From the NCBI RefSeq assembly GCF_025639805.1, contig NZ_CP106735.1, positions 3,815,501 to 3,879,500 on the forward strand: a stretch of 64,000 bases of DNA. Reading direction: 5' to 3'. The notes under the pieces are model-generated. The model was given only the letters and a program-made list of their open reading frames with translations. It was not told the DNA's origin and made no database searches. A program made the translations under genes and the position numbers. Each line of letters begins with the position of its first letter. Within the stretch, counting starts at the first letter, position 1. Below are positions 1 through 9,005 of this stretch, one piece after another. Source of the DNA: Reichenbachiella carrageenanivorans. Lineage in GTDB: Bacteria > Bacteroidota > Bacteroidia > Cytophagales > Cyclobacteriaceae.

Positions 1-1409
1 TTTGACAACTTCCAATTCGGAACTGCAGCCAACTCTTCATTCGTAAATTCTTCCAAAAAAGGAATAGTTGTAGAAACAGGCAAAAACACCTTGACCCATT
101 TGCAATCATTTTCAACATTGGCATCCGTCATGGCATTTACCTGAGCTACTTTGTACGACACCTCCAATACGTCAGAAGTCAGTGTATAGCTAGAAAAGCT
201 AACCACCGTAGACTGACCTTGAGTCAGCACATCAGTAACTAACTTAGTCTCTATTACCGCCTCATCAACCAATACTTCTAGGTTGAAACTAGTGATGTCA
301 TTAGTACCATAATTTCTGACTTCCACAGAAGGGACTATAGTGGCATTACAGTTGCCAAATGTAGGCGAAATGATCGCTCGTACTCCTAGGTCGTTATCTA
401 CAAGAACGGGGGCTATTCCTCCCAAACTACTTAAAAGTTCTTTTCGCCGCGGGCTGCTTTCCAATACCACTCGCATACGATCGCTTTGTTCTTTTGTGAA
501 AAGGTTCATACAAACATCATCAGTATAGTCCATATAATTTTGAAACATATCATTGGAACTACATGAGAAAGCATCTCCCACATCTGGACAACCCGAAGTA
601 CTCGAAGATTGAGCAGGTGTGTCTGCACAATAATCATCTACTCCACAGCCTCCATCACCCCATACATGCCTGAGACCCAGCCAATGGCCTGTTTCGTGTG
701 TCATGGTTCTCCCTTTCGAAAAACTATCTGCATTGTGTGCAGTACCAAAATAGGCGTAGTCCACGTACACACCATCAATCAATCGATTGAGGTTGGGTTC
801 GACATCCATGCCAGGCTCATTCGAAATTGGAAATTTAGCAAAACCCAACAGGTCTCCTCTCAGGTCTGCCACCCAGATATTAAAGTATTCTTCGGCAGGC
901 CAGTAGCTATTGGCAGCCAACGCTTCCGCTTCCGACAGTGTATAATTAGACTGATTTCCTTTTACCCGCACGATACCTGTAGTTGGCAGGCCTTCTGAAT
1001 CTCTTTTGGCAAGTACAAACTCGATGTTTACATCGGCCGCGACAGGCAAGAAATCCGTTGGAGTATCAGAGGCATCGTCATTGAGTCTGCGAAAATCTTC
1101 ATTGAGGGTTTCTATTTGATTAAGTATCTGGGCATCAGGGATATTTCCATTCGTCCCTAAGGACTCGCCATTGTGCACAACGTGTACTACAACGGGTATC
1201 TCATACACGACTGTACTAAGCAAATCAAACTGCCTGCTGCGGGCTTGTTTTAGATTGATTCTGGTTTTGAGCCAATCTTCAAATTGAGCTTTGGACTCAT
1301 CTTCTTCTAATAACGACGCTGTTTCATTAAACTGGGTAGTTCCACACCGATCTTGCGCATGAGTCCATTGGCCAAAACCCAGCAAAAAAAGAAATAAAAG
1401 GATTTTCAA
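1..1409 (-). CDS. Secreted pappalysin-like (M43) zinc metalloprotease, C-terminus beyond window
   Basis: The reading frame is open from about 1409 to the left edge, so the 3' part is missing. It opens with a signal peptide (KILLFLFLLGFGQ...HAQ). The zinc site HETGHWLGLRH fits HExxHxxGxxH and lies near residue 235, and about 50 residues later comes the Met-turn NYMDYTDD, the arrangement of pappalysin-type M43 peptidases. Cysteines around the active site (GGCGVDDYC, SGCPDVGDAFSC) also fit. After the catalytic domain begins a beta-rich CARDB-like region (VEVRNYGTNDITSFNLEV), common in exported Bacteroidota proteins that end in a type IX secretion sorting domain; that end is not visible. No ATG fits; TTG at 1409 gives the cleanest signal peptide, with TTG at 1430 as an alternative. 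Family is confident, substrate unknown. Confidence 0.85.
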   Translation of the reverse strand, partial: MKILLFLFLLGFGQWTHAQDRCGTTQFNETASLLEEDESKAQFEDWLKTRINLKQARSRQFDLLSTVVYEIPVVVHVVHNGESLGTNGNIPDAQILNQIETLNEDFRRLNDDASDTPTDFLPVAADVNIEFVLAKRDSEGLPTTGIVRVKGNQSNYTLSEAEALAANSYWPAEEYFNIWVADLRGDLLGFAKFPISNEPGMDVEPNLNRLIDGVYVDYAYFGTAHNADSFSKGRTMTHETGHWLGLRHVWGDGGCGVDDYCADTPAQSSSTSGCPDVGDAFSCSSNDMFQNYMDYTDDVCMNLFTKEQSDRMRVVLESSPRRKELLSSLGGIAPVLVDNDLGVRAIISPTFGNCNATIVPSVEVRNYGTNDITSFNLEVLVDEAVIETKLVTDVLTQGQSTVVSFSSYTLTSDVLEVSYKVAQVNAMTDANVENDCKWVKVFLPVSTTIPFLEEFTNEELAAVPNWKLS

Positions 1410-1488
1410 ATCAATAGCATTTTTTATCAAACTTCTTGAGAAAACGCTAGTTGACTTAATTAATTGATTGAGTTGAGCAAATATAAGT

Positions 1489-1752
1489 TTAGCTAACTGG
1501 AGCAATATTTACTGCTTTAATGGATTTCACTTCGGGAGCTACTCTCTTTACAGCTTCCTCTATACCTGCTTTCATCGTCATGGGAGACATAGGGCACGAT
1601 TCGCATGCACCTAGCAACTCTACGAGTACCACATAGTCATCGTCTATATCAAGCACCTTCACGTCTCCGCCATCGGCCTTCAGATAAGGTCTAATGTTGT
1701 TGATTGCTTGATCAATCTTGGCTAAAAGCTCCTGTTTTAAATTTGCATCCAT
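1489..1752 (-). CDS. NifU-like C-terminal domain Fe-S scaffold protein
   Basis: This small protein (87 residues from the ATG at 1752) is a stand-alone NifU C-terminal domain. It carries the cluster-binding CxxC motif (GACESCPMSPMTMKAGIEEAV) that binds a 4Fe-4S cluster for transfer to client proteins. The N-terminal part (LAKIDQAINNIRPYLKADGGDVKVLDI) is the family hallmark. It lies 27 bases after the Mrp/ApbC ATPase on the same strand, a frequent pairing because both serve Fe-S cluster assembly or carriage. A TTG three codons upstream (1761) could extend it slightly. Function in Fe-S biogenesis is family knowledge. Confidence 0.93.
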   Translation of the reverse strand: MDANLKQELLAKIDQAINNIRPYLKADGGDVKVLDIDDDYVVLVELLGACESCPMSPMTMKAGIEEAVKRVAPEVKSIKAVNIAPVS

Positions 1753-1779
1753 CTTTATCAATGACTTGTTACGGTAAAT

Positions 1780-2868
1780 TTAGTTCATTTGAACAATCTT
1801 TGTCTTCTCTTTCGACGCATTTCTGATTGCTACTCTTCTGGCTACATTTTGTGCCAATTCGCTAAAGGCCTCCTCTGTCACCCCATCCTTCATCACGGCT
1901 GGGTATCCACTGTCTCCACTTTCGCGAATAGATTGAACCAAAGGAATTTCTCCTAAAAACGGAATATCATACTTTTCAGCCATTTTCTTCCCTCCGTCCT
2001 GACCAAAGAGATAATACTTATTCTCAGGTAATTCTTCTGGAGTGAAGTAAGCCATATTTTCGATCACACCAAGCAATGGCACATTGATCTGTGGCTGCCT
2101 GAACATCGACAAGCCTTTCTGTGCATCCGCAATAGCAACTTTCTGTGGGGTAGTCACGATCACCGCACCTGTCACCGGCACTGACTGTACCAACGTCAGG
2201 TGAATATCGCTAGTTCCCGGTGGTAGATCTATTAATAAATAATCTAATTCTCCCCATTTTACATCCGAGATGAATTGCTTCAAAGCAGAACTAGCCATTG
2301 GTCCACGCCAGATGATGGCATTGTCTTTGGGTGTCAAGAATCCAATCGACAATAATTTGACGCCATACTTCTCAATAGGAATCAACATGTTTTTTCCATT
2401 CTCTTCTACCATATTGGGCTGCTCATGCTCACAGTCGAACATAGTGGGAATAGATGGGCCGAAGATATCGGCATCTATGATACCTACACTTGCACCTGTT
2501 TTAGCCAAAGCCACAGCAAGGTTGGCCGTAACAGTTGACTTGCCTACCCCTCCTTTTCCAGAAGCTACAGCAATAATGTTTTTCACATTGGGCATAATCA
2601 ATGACTTGCTTCTCACACTAGTCACGTTCGACGTCATGTCAATATTGATATTCAGACCGTTGGCAATTGGCTCTAAAGCGGCCAAACAATCCTTTTTGAT
2701 CACTTCTTTGAGCGGACAAGCTGGTGTAGTAAGTACTACAGAAAGACTCAACTCCTCTGCTGTGATTTTAATATTTTCGATCATGCCCAATGTCACCAAA
2801 TCCTTTTTAAGATCTGGATCTTGAACTTTACTCAACGCCTGCAATACTTCCTTTTCTGTGATTTTCAA
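1780..2868 (-). CDS. Mrp/NBP35-family ATP-binding iron-sulfur carrier
   Basis: The protein has 362 residues. An N-terminal MIP18/DUF59 domain (about 1-80, with TPACPLKEVIKKDC) precedes a ParA/MinD-like ATPase with the deviant Walker A GKGGVGKST (about 104-112), DADIFGPSIPTMF and LIDLPPGTSD. Members of this family (Mrp, ApbC) carry 4Fe-4S clusters to target enzymes in the cytoplasm. The CPxC pair used by the E. coli protein is not present at the usual place; the sequence there reads ENMAYFTPEELP. The start is a TTG, since an in-frame stop lies about six codons upstream and no ATG intervenes. It is followed on the same strand by the NifU-like gene and is divergent from dnaG. Confidence 0.94.
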   Translation of the reverse strand: MKITEKEVLQALSKVQDPDLKKDLVTLGMIENIKITAEELSLSVVLTTPACPLKEVIKKDCLAALEPIANGLNINIDMTSNVTSVRSKSLIMPNVKNIIAVASGKGGVGKSTVTANLAVALAKTGASVGIIDADIFGPSIPTMFDCEHEQPNMVEENGKNMLIPIEKYGVKLLSIGFLTPKDNAIIWRGPMASSALKQFISDVKWGELDYLLIDLPPGTSDIHLTLVQSVPVTGAVIVTTPQKVAIADAQKGLSMFRQPQINVPLLGVIENMAYFTPEELPENKYYLFGQDGGKKMAEKYDIPFLGEIPLVQSIRESGDSGYPAVMKDGVTEEAFSELAQNVARRVAIRNASKEKTKIVQMN

Positions 2869-2952
2869 GATTAAAAATGGCTTGTTCTACAATTTTTTAG
2901 CAAGTTAAGTGATATCCCTGTTTTTGTATCAAATTATCAGGCAATTTCGTTT

Positions 2953-2960
2953 TAGATTTG
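2953..2960 (+). promoter_or_regulatory. Possible -7 element for dnaG
   Basis: TAGATTTG matches the Bacteroidota -7 consensus TAnnTTTG and lies 40 bases before the dnaG start. The nearest upstream TTG is 26 bases away, farther than the usual 17-20, so this is only a partial promoter match. Confidence 0.3.
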
Positions 2961-2999
2961 CAATTCCCATACGGGCAAAAACAAAATCCTTACATTTAG

Positions 3000-4919
3000 T
3001 TGATCAAGAGTCAAACCATAGAAGAAATCAAAAGCAGGATGGATATCTATGAGGTAGTGAGCGACTTTGTAGCCCTCAAAAAATCTGGTTCTAGCTACAA
3101 GGCTCTCAGCCCATTCACCAATGAGAAGACCCCCTCTTTTATGGTCTCTCCTGCCAAGGGCATTTTCAAGTGTTTTAGTACAGGCAAAGGTGGAGATGCC
3201 ATCACTTTCCTAATGGAAGTAGACGGACTCAGCTACCTAGAAGCCCTCAAATATCTGGCACAGAAATACGCCATTGCTATAGAAGAAGACGAAGCCGACC
3301 CCAACTACCTAGCAGAGCAAAGCATTCGCGAAAGCTTATTCATCACACTCAATTTTGCCAAGGATCATTTTGTAAAAAATCTATGGGAGACGAATGAAGG
3401 TAAAAGCATTGGTCTCTCCTACTATAAGGAAAGGGGCTTCAGTGAAGAAACCATCAGGCGATTTGACCTCGGCTACTCGCTAGACCAATGGCAAGGCTTG
3501 ATGGATGCGGCCAAATCTGCAGGCTACAAAGATGAATTTCTAGAACAAACAGGCCTCAAAATAGTTAAGGAAGACAAAGCTTATGATCGCTTTCGAGGAA
3601 GAGTAGTTTTTCCTATTCATAACATTACCGGCAAGGTAATCGCCTTTGGTGCGCGTACGCTCAAAAGCAACGAAAAAGGACCTAAGTATATCAACAGTCC
3701 TGAAACAGAACTATACACCAAGAGCAAAATCCTCTATGGTATCTTTCAGGCAAAAAATGAAATTAGGAATCAGGAAAACTGCTACCTAGTAGAAGGCTAC
3801 ACGGACGTGGTATCGCTAAGCCAAGCAGGTATCACCAATGTAGTAGCATCCTCTGGCACTTCTCTGACCGAAGAGCAAATCAAACTGATCCAGCGATATA
3901 CCAAAAACGTAACCGTCCTATTCGATGGAGACAAAGCTGGCATCAAAGCCTCCATGCGTGGCATCGACATGATGCTAACTGGCGGGCTTAATGTGAAAGC
4001 AGTACCTTTTCCTGAAGGAGAAGATCCAGATAGCTACTCTAAAAAACTAGGTGGCATGGCTTTCAAAGAATATTTGGATGACAATGCTCAGGATTTCATT
4101 GCGTTCAAAACTGGCGTTTTCCTCAAAGACGGCGGAGACGACCCCATCAAAAAAGCGGAAAGCATTCGTGAGATCGTACACAGCATCTCGCTGATCCCCG
4201 ATCCGATCAAACGAACCGTCTATATACAGGAGTGTAGCCGACTACTCCATGTAGATGAAGGCACGCTCATCAGCGAGACCAACAAGCTCTTGCTCAAAAG
4301 CAGTAAGGAAAAATGGGAAGCACCTATGCCCGAGCTTCCACCAGAAGCCTACGAGCCGCAACAAAACGAAACCAATGTAAGCCGAGATGAGATCATACAA
4401 GTACAAGAAAGAGAAAGCATACGCATGCTACTCAACTATGGCGCAGAACTGATCGATGGTTTAGAAGGCGACCAAATGCACTTGGCGGACTATTTTATGT
4501 CCGAATCTGAAGACATTACTTTTGAGACTCCCATCTATAGTCAAATTTTAGAAATTTTTAAGACCAATTTGGCAAATGGCGAGGTGACTAGCATTAAAGA
4601 TTTTCTAGATCATAATGATCCAGAGATAAAACGCGCAGCAGTAGACTTGTCCACAGACCGTTACGAAATCAGCGCCAACTGGTCTGAAAAGTTTCAGATC
4701 AATGTGGCACATGAGTCTCAAACATTAAAAAATTCAACTTATACTAATATCTTGCGGCTCAAATTCCGTATCATTCAAAAAATGATAGCTGAAAACATGG
4801 AAAACCTAAAGTCAGCTAGCGAAGAAGAGCAGATAAATAAATTTTTAAGTATCCAAGGAGATTTAAAAAGCATGGAAATGACCATCGCAAAAATTCTTGG
4901 AAATGTAACCGTGAAGTAA
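3000..4919 (+). CDS. dnaG: DNA primase DnaG with degenerate zinc ribbon
   Basis: DnaG synthesises RNA primers at the replication fork. The 639-residue protein has the usual order: N-terminal CHC2-like zinc ribbon (about 30-70), TOPRIM core with LVEGYTDV (about 261) and the metal-binding DGDKAG (about 309), and a C-terminal helicase-interaction region. The zinc ribbon is unusual: at the four positions that are Cys-His-Cys-Cys in most bacteria it has Ser37, Thr40, Cys58 and Thr61, so the zinc is probably not bound, although the fold-defining residues (PF.NEKTPSF.VSP) are kept. The start is TTG, because an in-frame TAG directly precedes it. Eleven bases separate it from ribBA, so the two may be co-transcribed. 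Confidence 0.95.
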   Translation: MIKSQTIEEIKSRMDIYEVVSDFVALKKSGSSYKALSPFTNEKTPSFMVSPAKGIFKCFSTGKGGDAITFLMEVDGLSYLEALKYLAQKYAIAIEEDEADPNYLAEQSIRESLFITLNFAKDHFVKNLWETNEGKSIGLSYYKERGFSEETIRRFDLGYSLDQWQGLMDAAKSAGYKDEFLEQTGLKIVKEDKAYDRFRGRVVFPIHNITGKVIAFGARTLKSNEKGPKYINSPETELYTKSKILYGIFQAKNEIRNQENCYLVEGYTDVVSLSQAGITNVVASSGTSLTEEQIKLIQRYTKNVTVLFDGDKAGIKASMRGIDMMLTGGLNVKAVPFPEGEDPDSYSKKLGGMAFKEYLDDNAQDFIAFKTGVFLKDGGDDPIKKAESIREIVHSISLIPDPIKRTVYIQECSRLLHVDEGTLISETNKLLLKSSKEKWEAPMPELPPEAYEPQQNETNVSRDEIIQVQERESIRMLLNYGAELIDGLEGDQMHLADYFMSESEDITFETPIYSQILEIFKTNLANGEVTSIKDFLDHNDPEIKRAAVDLSTDRYEISANWSEKFQINVAHESQTLKNSTYTNILRLKFRIIQKMIAENMENLKSASEEEQINKFLSIQGDLKSMEMTIAKILGNVTVK

Positions 4920-4930
4920 ACCCAAAGGAC

Positions 4931-5329
4931 ATGCTAGACAAAATATCAGACGCTATAGAGGCCATAAAGAATGGAGAGGTAATCATTGTGGTAGATGATG
5001 AAGATAGAGAAAACGAAGGCGATTTTGTATGTGCTGCTGAGAGTATTACCCCTGAGATTGTCAACTTCATGGCTACTCATGGCCGAGGCTTGATCTGTAC
5101 CCCTTTACTAGAAGAAAGGTGTGACGAACTCGGACTAGATCTGATGGTAGGTAAAAACACTGCTACCCACGAAACGCCATTTACTGTATCTGTAGACCTA
5201 ATTGGTCATGGTTGCACTACTGGTATCTCTGCGAGCGACAGATCCAAGACTATCAAAGCACTCGTGGACCTAAACATCAATCCTGATGAACTAGGACAGA
5301 CCAGGTCATATATTTCCATTGAAAGCTAA
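4931..5329 (+). CDS. ribBA: RibBA, N-terminal fragment (DHBP synthase part, frameshifted)
   Basis: This is the 3,4-dihydroxy-2-butanone-4-phosphate synthase (RibB) half of a bifunctional riboflavin-synthesis enzyme. It shows [10 protein letters not shown] (Mg2+ and substrate binding), THGRGLIC and [11 protein letters not shown]. The frame runs into a stop after 132 residues with the unrelated tail TRSYISIES. Shifting frame by one base at about 5297-5300 restores the conserved [17 protein letters not shown] and continues into the RibA half, so this is the front part of one broken gene rather than a complete RibB, which would be about 200 residues. It follows dnaG by 11 bases. Confidence 0.85.
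   Translation: MLDKISDAIEAIKNGEVIIVVDDEDRENEGDFVCAAESITPEIVNFMATHGRGLICTPLLEERCDELGLDLMVGKNTATHETPFTVSVDLIGHGCTTGISASDRSKTIKALVDLNINPDELGQTRSYISIES
5296..5301 (+). other. Single-base frameshift site in ribBA
   Basis: The bases around ggacagacca should read Gly-Arg-Pro (gga-cga-cca) to match the conserved LGRPGHIFP of RibBA. One extra base puts the rest of the gene out of frame. The span 4931-6137 is 1207 bases, which is 3x402+1, as expected for a single insertion. No slippery heptamer or pseudoknot is evident. Confidence 0.75.
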
Positions 5330-6137
5330 AAAAGGTGGTGTACTCCGACGTGCAGGCCATACAGAAGCAGCTATAGATTTAGCACGGCTAGCGGGCATGT
5401 ACCCCGCTGGTGTACTCGTGGAAATCATGAATGAAGACGGTACGATGGCCAGGTTGCCAGAGTTGAAAGTGGTCGCCAAAAAATTCAATTTAAAATTGAT
5501 CTCAATCAAAGACTTGATCGCCTATAGAATGGAAAAAGAGTCTTTGATAGAAAAAGAAATTAAGGTAGACATGCCTACCGAATGGGGCAACTTCAAACTT
5601 ACTGCCTACAAGCAAATAAGTACAGGTGAACATCACCTGGCTTTGGTGAAAGGTGACTGGGATCCAAAAGAACCCGTCATGGTACGCGTACACTCTTCTT
5701 GCTTGACTGGCGACATATTCGGCTCGTGTCGATGCGACTGTGGCGAGCAGCTACACAATGCCATGACGATGGTAGAAAAAGAAGGTAAAGGGGTGATCGT
5801 ATACATGAACCAAGAAGGTCGTGGTATAGGCTTGCTCAACAAACTCAAAGCCTACAAACTACAAGAAGAAGGGCTAGACACTGTAGAAGCCAATGAAAAA
5901 TTGGGGTTCCAAGGTGATCACAGGGACTATGGTGTAGGTGCACAGATACTCCACGACCTAGGTGTAGAAAAAATCAAATTAATCACCAACAACCCTACTA
6001 AAAGAGTGGGGCTCATGGGATATGGCTTGGAAATTGTGGAAAACATTCCGATCGAAGTAGATCCAAATGTTCACAATAAAAAATATCTCGAAACCAAAAG
6101 AGATAAAATGGGTCATAGCATATTAAAGAATGGTTAA
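5319..6137 (+). CDS. ribBA: RibBA, C-terminal fragment (end of DHBP synthase plus GTP cyclohydrolase II)
   Basis: The fragment begins inside the RibB domain ([25 protein letters not shown]...[16 protein letters not shown]) and continues into GTP cyclohydrolase II (RibA). RibA features are the zinc-binding cysteines in [18 protein letters not shown], the NQEGRGIGL motif and [13 protein letters not shown] cyclohydrolase II opens GTP to the first riboflavin intermediate. Joined to the preceding fragment the protein would be about 401 residues, the normal RibBA length. The ATG at 5319 is an internal codon and probably not a true start. The stop overlaps the next gene by 8 bases, suggesting translational coupling. 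Confidence 0.85.
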   Translation: MKAKKGGVLRRAGHTEAAIDLARLAGMYPAGVLVEIMNEDGTMARLPELKVVAKKFNLKLISIKDLIAYRMEKESLIEKEIKVDMPTEWGNFKLTAYKQISTGEHHLALVKGDWDPKEPVMVRVHSSCLTGDIFGSCRCDCGEQLHNAMTMVEKEGKGVIVYMNQEGRGIGLLNKLKAYKLQEEGLDTVEANEKLGFQGDHRDYGVGAQILHDLGVEKIKLITNNPTKRVGLMGYGLEIVENIPIEVDPNVHNKKYLETKRDKMGHSILKNG

Positions 6138-6741
6138 AAAGATTTTCACGTTTTGTTTATTTCTTGCGCTTGGGCTTTCGGCCTATGCGCAAGAATTTTC
6201 CTCTCGAATGTTTCACAAAGGCTGGCTGGTCACCGAAGACCAAGATACCTTGAGAGGAAATATCAAATATGACATGGAAAGCAATACCGTTCAAGTAATT
6301 GCTCAAATAGAGAAAGTAAACACCTTCAGCAGCAAAAAAATACTTTATTTCGAAATATACGACACCATCCTCAAGACCTATCGACAATTTTACTCGATTC
6401 CCTATCAGGTAGAGGCCAACTATAAAACCCCTATCCTATTTGAAGTGCTGTATGAAGGAAAAACCTCACTACTAGCCAGAGAAAGAATCGTACTCACTAC
6501 AGACCCCTATAGTCAAGCCTATTTCAATGGCCCTGCTTCCACTTCCGAAAAATTAGTATTCACTTACTATTTTGTAGAAATCGATGGGAAAATGACAATG
6601 TACAATGGTAAGAAAAACCACTTGTTTGAAATCCTCTACAAAAACGCAGATAAAGTAAAAGCCTACGTAAGAGACAACCGACTAAAGACCGACGAAATGC
6701 GAGACATCGTTCGTATCACAGCATTCTACAATTCGCTATAA
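6130..6741 (+). CDS. Exported protein of unknown function
   Basis: The product has 203 residues and a clear signal peptide ending at AYAQ (about residue 21). I do not recognise a domain. The mature part is predicted to be mostly beta strand with many Tyr and Lys residues ([18 protein letters not shown], then [16 protein letters not shown]), reminiscent of small periplasmic Bacteroidota proteins. It overlaps the end of ribBA by 8 bases, so it is probably translated from the same message, and a hairpin terminator follows at 6755. No catalytic motif is visible. Confidence 0.75.
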   Translation: MVKKIFTFCLFLALGLSAYAQEFSSRMFHKGWLVTEDQDTLRGNIKYDMESNTVQVIAQIEKVNTFSSKKILYFEIYDTILKTYRQFYSIPYQVEANYKTPILFEVLYEGKTSLLARERIVLTTDPYSQAYFNGPASTSEKLVFTYYFVEIDGKMTMYNGKKNHLFEILYKNADKVKAYVRDNRLKTDEMRDIVRITAFYNSL

Positions 6742-6754
6742 AAACATCGTATCT

Positions 6755-6778
6755 AATACTCAATAGTGAGTATTTTTC
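6755..6778 (+). terminator. Rho-independent terminator after the ribBA operon
   Basis: AATACTCA and TGAGTATT form a perfect 8-bp stem with the loop ATAG, followed by TTTTC. It lies 14 bases after the stop of the exported protein gene. Confidence 0.6.
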
Positions 6779-6878
6779 GGTTATTTCTCACCAATTAGGA
6801 TTCAAAATATTTCCTATCCTATAAATTTAGATCGCAGCCCATTTTGGGTACAAAGTGAAACTAAAAATTATATCTATT

Positions 6879-7391
6879 ATGAAGTTAAAATCTATACTAT
6901 CTATCCTAGCTCTATCTGCTCTAATCTATAGCTGTGGAGATGACGACAACAATGATCCATTTGATGGTGTGCCAAGCAGTGAAATTGTGGATGTGGAATT
7001 GAGAGAAGCAACATTGACCGGCTCTAGTGAAAGTTCTAGCAGTAGAGAACTCGCTGTGGGCGATCAGAAATGGTGGAAACAGAAAATCAGCAAAGTTCAG
7101 TATTCTGGAGAATGTGGCGGAGCTGAAGACCAAGAACTTACTGATGGATATTACTATGGTTTTTATCCTTCAGGAGAATACTATGCTAAGTCAGGAAAAG
7201 ACGGCACTCCAGTACGTGCAGGTAGCTGGCAATGGGTAGACGGAGACAAAGATGCCATCTATATAAGCAGTGTTACCTTCACCCTCAGAGGTCTCAACGA
7301 TGATGAGCTTATCATCGCTAGTGATCAATCGCAAGGTCCCTGTAGTGCCATCACTTGGGAGCAGTTCAATCAGCCCTACATAGAAGAGTAA
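6879..7391 (+). CDS. Small lipoprotein, unknown function
   Basis: Starting at the ATG at 6879 the protein has 170 residues with a lipoprotein signal (KSILSILALSALIYSCG), followed by an acidic, Ser-rich linker (GDDDNNDPFDG, then SSESSSSRE) as in outer-membrane lipoproteins of Bacteroidota. The globular part contains four cysteines around GECGGAED and QGPCSAI and ends WEQFNQPYIEE. No family is recognised. A GTG at 6855 would add eight residues before the signal and is less likely. It is a single-gene unit, with terminators before and after it. Confidence 0.75.
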   Translation: MKLKSILSILALSALIYSCGDDDNNDPFDGVPSSEIVDVELREATLTGSSESSSSRELAVGDQKWWKQKISKVQYSGECGGAEDQELTDGYYYGFYPSGEYYAKSGKDGTPVRAGSWQWVDGDKDAIYISSVTFTLRGLNDDELIIASDQSQGPCSAITWEQFNQPYIEE

Positions 7392-7413
7392 AAAAACAGA
7401 AACCTATCAATTG

Positions 7414-7446
7414 AAAAAGGAGAGCCATACCGCTCTCCTTTTTTTC
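7414..7446 (+). terminator. Rho-independent terminator
   Basis: GGAGAGC (7419-7425) and GCTCTCC (7432-7438) form the stem with loop CATACC, preceded by A5 and followed by a run of seven T. It ends the lipoprotein gene. Confidence 0.85.
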
Positions 7447-7570
7447 TGTCAAATTTAGACTTAGACACACCCTGAATAAAATTCTCTGTATCTTTTTACA
7501 AATAATTAAAACTATTCTGATGTCGCCCTCATCCTAATACCAAAACGCATCATTAACCGATTAAGTATAT

Positions 7571-8185
7571 ATGAGTACGGCGACCTTGCTAGACATTGCG
7601 ATGAATCATTCGGAGCAGATCATTGACCGCGCCAAACTTGGAGACAAGGGAGCTTTTAATAAGCTCGTGAGTCTATGGCACAAGAGAATCTACAATTTCT
7701 CTTTAAAGTACTTCAATGATCACGACCTAGCCACCGAAGCCACTCAAAAGACTTTCATCAAGGTATTCGATCACTTGGGGCAATTGAAAGAAGTGGAGAA
7801 ATTCAAATCTTGGATATACGTCATTGCCCTGAACCAGTGCAGAGAGGAAGACCGGAAATTTAGCCGAATGTCAAAGCTGTTTGTGTCCTCTGATGAAGTA
7901 ACTGAGACCAAACACAAAGAAAAGCATACTACTAGTCCAGAAACGGATTATGTACGAACTGAAATGAGCAACATCGTGACCCAAGCCATCAACGAGCTAG
8001 GCGAAGAACAAAAAACGGTGCTGATCATGAAAGAATACGAAGGACTCAAGTTCCGTGAAATCGCTGAGATATTAAGTATCTCAGAAAACACAGTAAAATC
8101 CAGACTGTACTATGGACTGAGCCACTTAAAAAAAATATTAGAACAGAGCAGAGCATTTAATGAATCATACCATGAGAGAAAATAA
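7571..8185 (+). CDS. ECF-type RNA polymerase sigma factor
   Basis: The 204-residue protein has sigma region 2 at about 28-90 (FNKLVSLWHKRIYNFSLKYF through KFKSWIYVIALNQCRE) and region 4 at about 133-190 (INELGEEQKTVLIMKEYEGL, then FREIAEILSISENTVKSRLY, a helix-turn-helix). The two are joined by a polar linker, so it is a group IV (ECF) sigma factor. It directs RNA polymerase to a dedicated promoter set. It overlaps the next gene, a membrane anti-sigma-like protein, by 26 bases, the classic pairing for control by sequestration. Translation could also begin at the Met at residue 11 (MNHSEQIIDRA). Confidence 0.93.
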   Translation: MSTATLLDIAMNHSEQIIDRAKLGDKGAFNKLVSLWHKRIYNFSLKYFNDHDLATEATQKTFIKVFDHLGQLKEVEKFKSWIYVIALNQCREEDRKFSRMSKLFVSSDEVTETKHKEKHTTSPETDYVRTEMSNIVTQAINELGEEQKTVLIMKEYEGLKFREIAEILSISENTVKSRLYYGLSHLKKILEQSRAFNESYHERK

Positions 8186-8996
8186 AATAGATGAGGCAAT
8201 GATCATCAACTATTTGTATGGTGATTTGTCCACAGAGGAACAGGAAAAAGTAGAAAAGCTCATGAATGAAAATCCTGAGCTAAAGCTAGAAATAGAAAGC
8301 TTACAAACCACACGAGAAACCTTAGGCGTAATAGATGACAAAGAGGTCATCCCTCCTACGTATGTCTTTAAGCAATCAAGCACCCAAGTTGTTTTCTTCC
8401 AATCTGATGCATTTAGATGGGTGGCTTCGATCGCCGCAGGACTTACTTTGCTTTTGGTATCAGCGGCACTACTCAACTTTACGATCTCCAAAACGGCACA
8501 AGGTATTCAGATCGGATTTGGGTCATCTGTGCCCCTACCTGACCAATCGCTAAATAAAGAAAATGTAAAGGCTTGGATGACTGAAGTCATGGATGGCTAT
8601 GAAGCTACGACTGATCAAAAAATAGCTACCGTAAAAACACAGCTATCTACTGATATCAAAAATCAAGACCAAAAAAACATAGCCTTGATGTCTAGCATGA
8701 TGAAAAAACATGCGTCGGGTACGGGACAACTCATGCAAGAATACGTCGCCCAGCTCAACAGCGAAAACAAAGCCATCATTCAAAATTTCTTCACCGTTTC
8801 GTCAGAAAAACAAAAGAAGTATGTAAAAACTGTCATGGCGGATTTCAACGAATTTTATCAAAATCAAAGAAACTATGATTTGAAATTGATAGAGACCAGC
8901 CTAAACAAAATACAAAACAATCAGGATGTAAAGCAGCTCGAACAAGATCAACTCCTAGCCAGTTTGTATAATATGGTCAAAACTCAAAGTAAATAA
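8160..8996 (+). CDS. Membrane-anchored anti-sigma-factor-like protein
   Basis: The N-terminal 60 residues (MIINYLYGDLSTEEQEKVEK, then ENPELKLEIESL) resemble the cytoplasmic sigma-binding region of anti-sigma factors. One membrane helix follows at about 83-105 (WVASIAAGLTLLLVSAALLN). The outer part (about 110-278) is charged, Gln-rich and predicted helical, likely coiled-coil. It overlaps the ECF sigma gene by 26 bases, and the exported coiled-coil protein follows 9 bases later. Role as the sigma's inhibitor is inferred from position and architecture; the zinc-binding HxxxCxxC motif of ZAS anti-sigmas is absent. ATG at 8172 is an alternative start. Confidence 0.75.
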   Translation: MNHTMRENKIDEAMIINYLYGDLSTEEQEKVEKLMNENPELKLEIESLQTTRETLGVIDDKEVIPPTYVFKQSSTQVVFFQSDAFRWVASIAAGLTLLLVSAALLNFTISKTAQGIQIGFGSSVPLPDQSLNKENVKAWMTEVMDGYEATTDQKIATVKTQLSTDIKNQDQKNIALMSSMMKKHASGTGQLMQEYVAQLNSENKAIIQNFFTVSSEKQKKYVKTVMADFNEFYQNQRNYDLKLIETSLNKIQNNQDVKQLEQDQLLASLYNMVKTQSK

Positions 8997-9005
8997 AGGC
9001 AAGTC

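Noticed and set aside
340..998. Plus-strand frames of 62 and 129 codons opposite the metalloprotease
   Set aside because: They lie wholly on the reverse of a well-supported protease frame and show no family, signal or start context.
4816..5848. Minus-strand frames under dnaG and ribBA
   Set aside because: They are opposite strong conserved domains and encode nothing recognisable.
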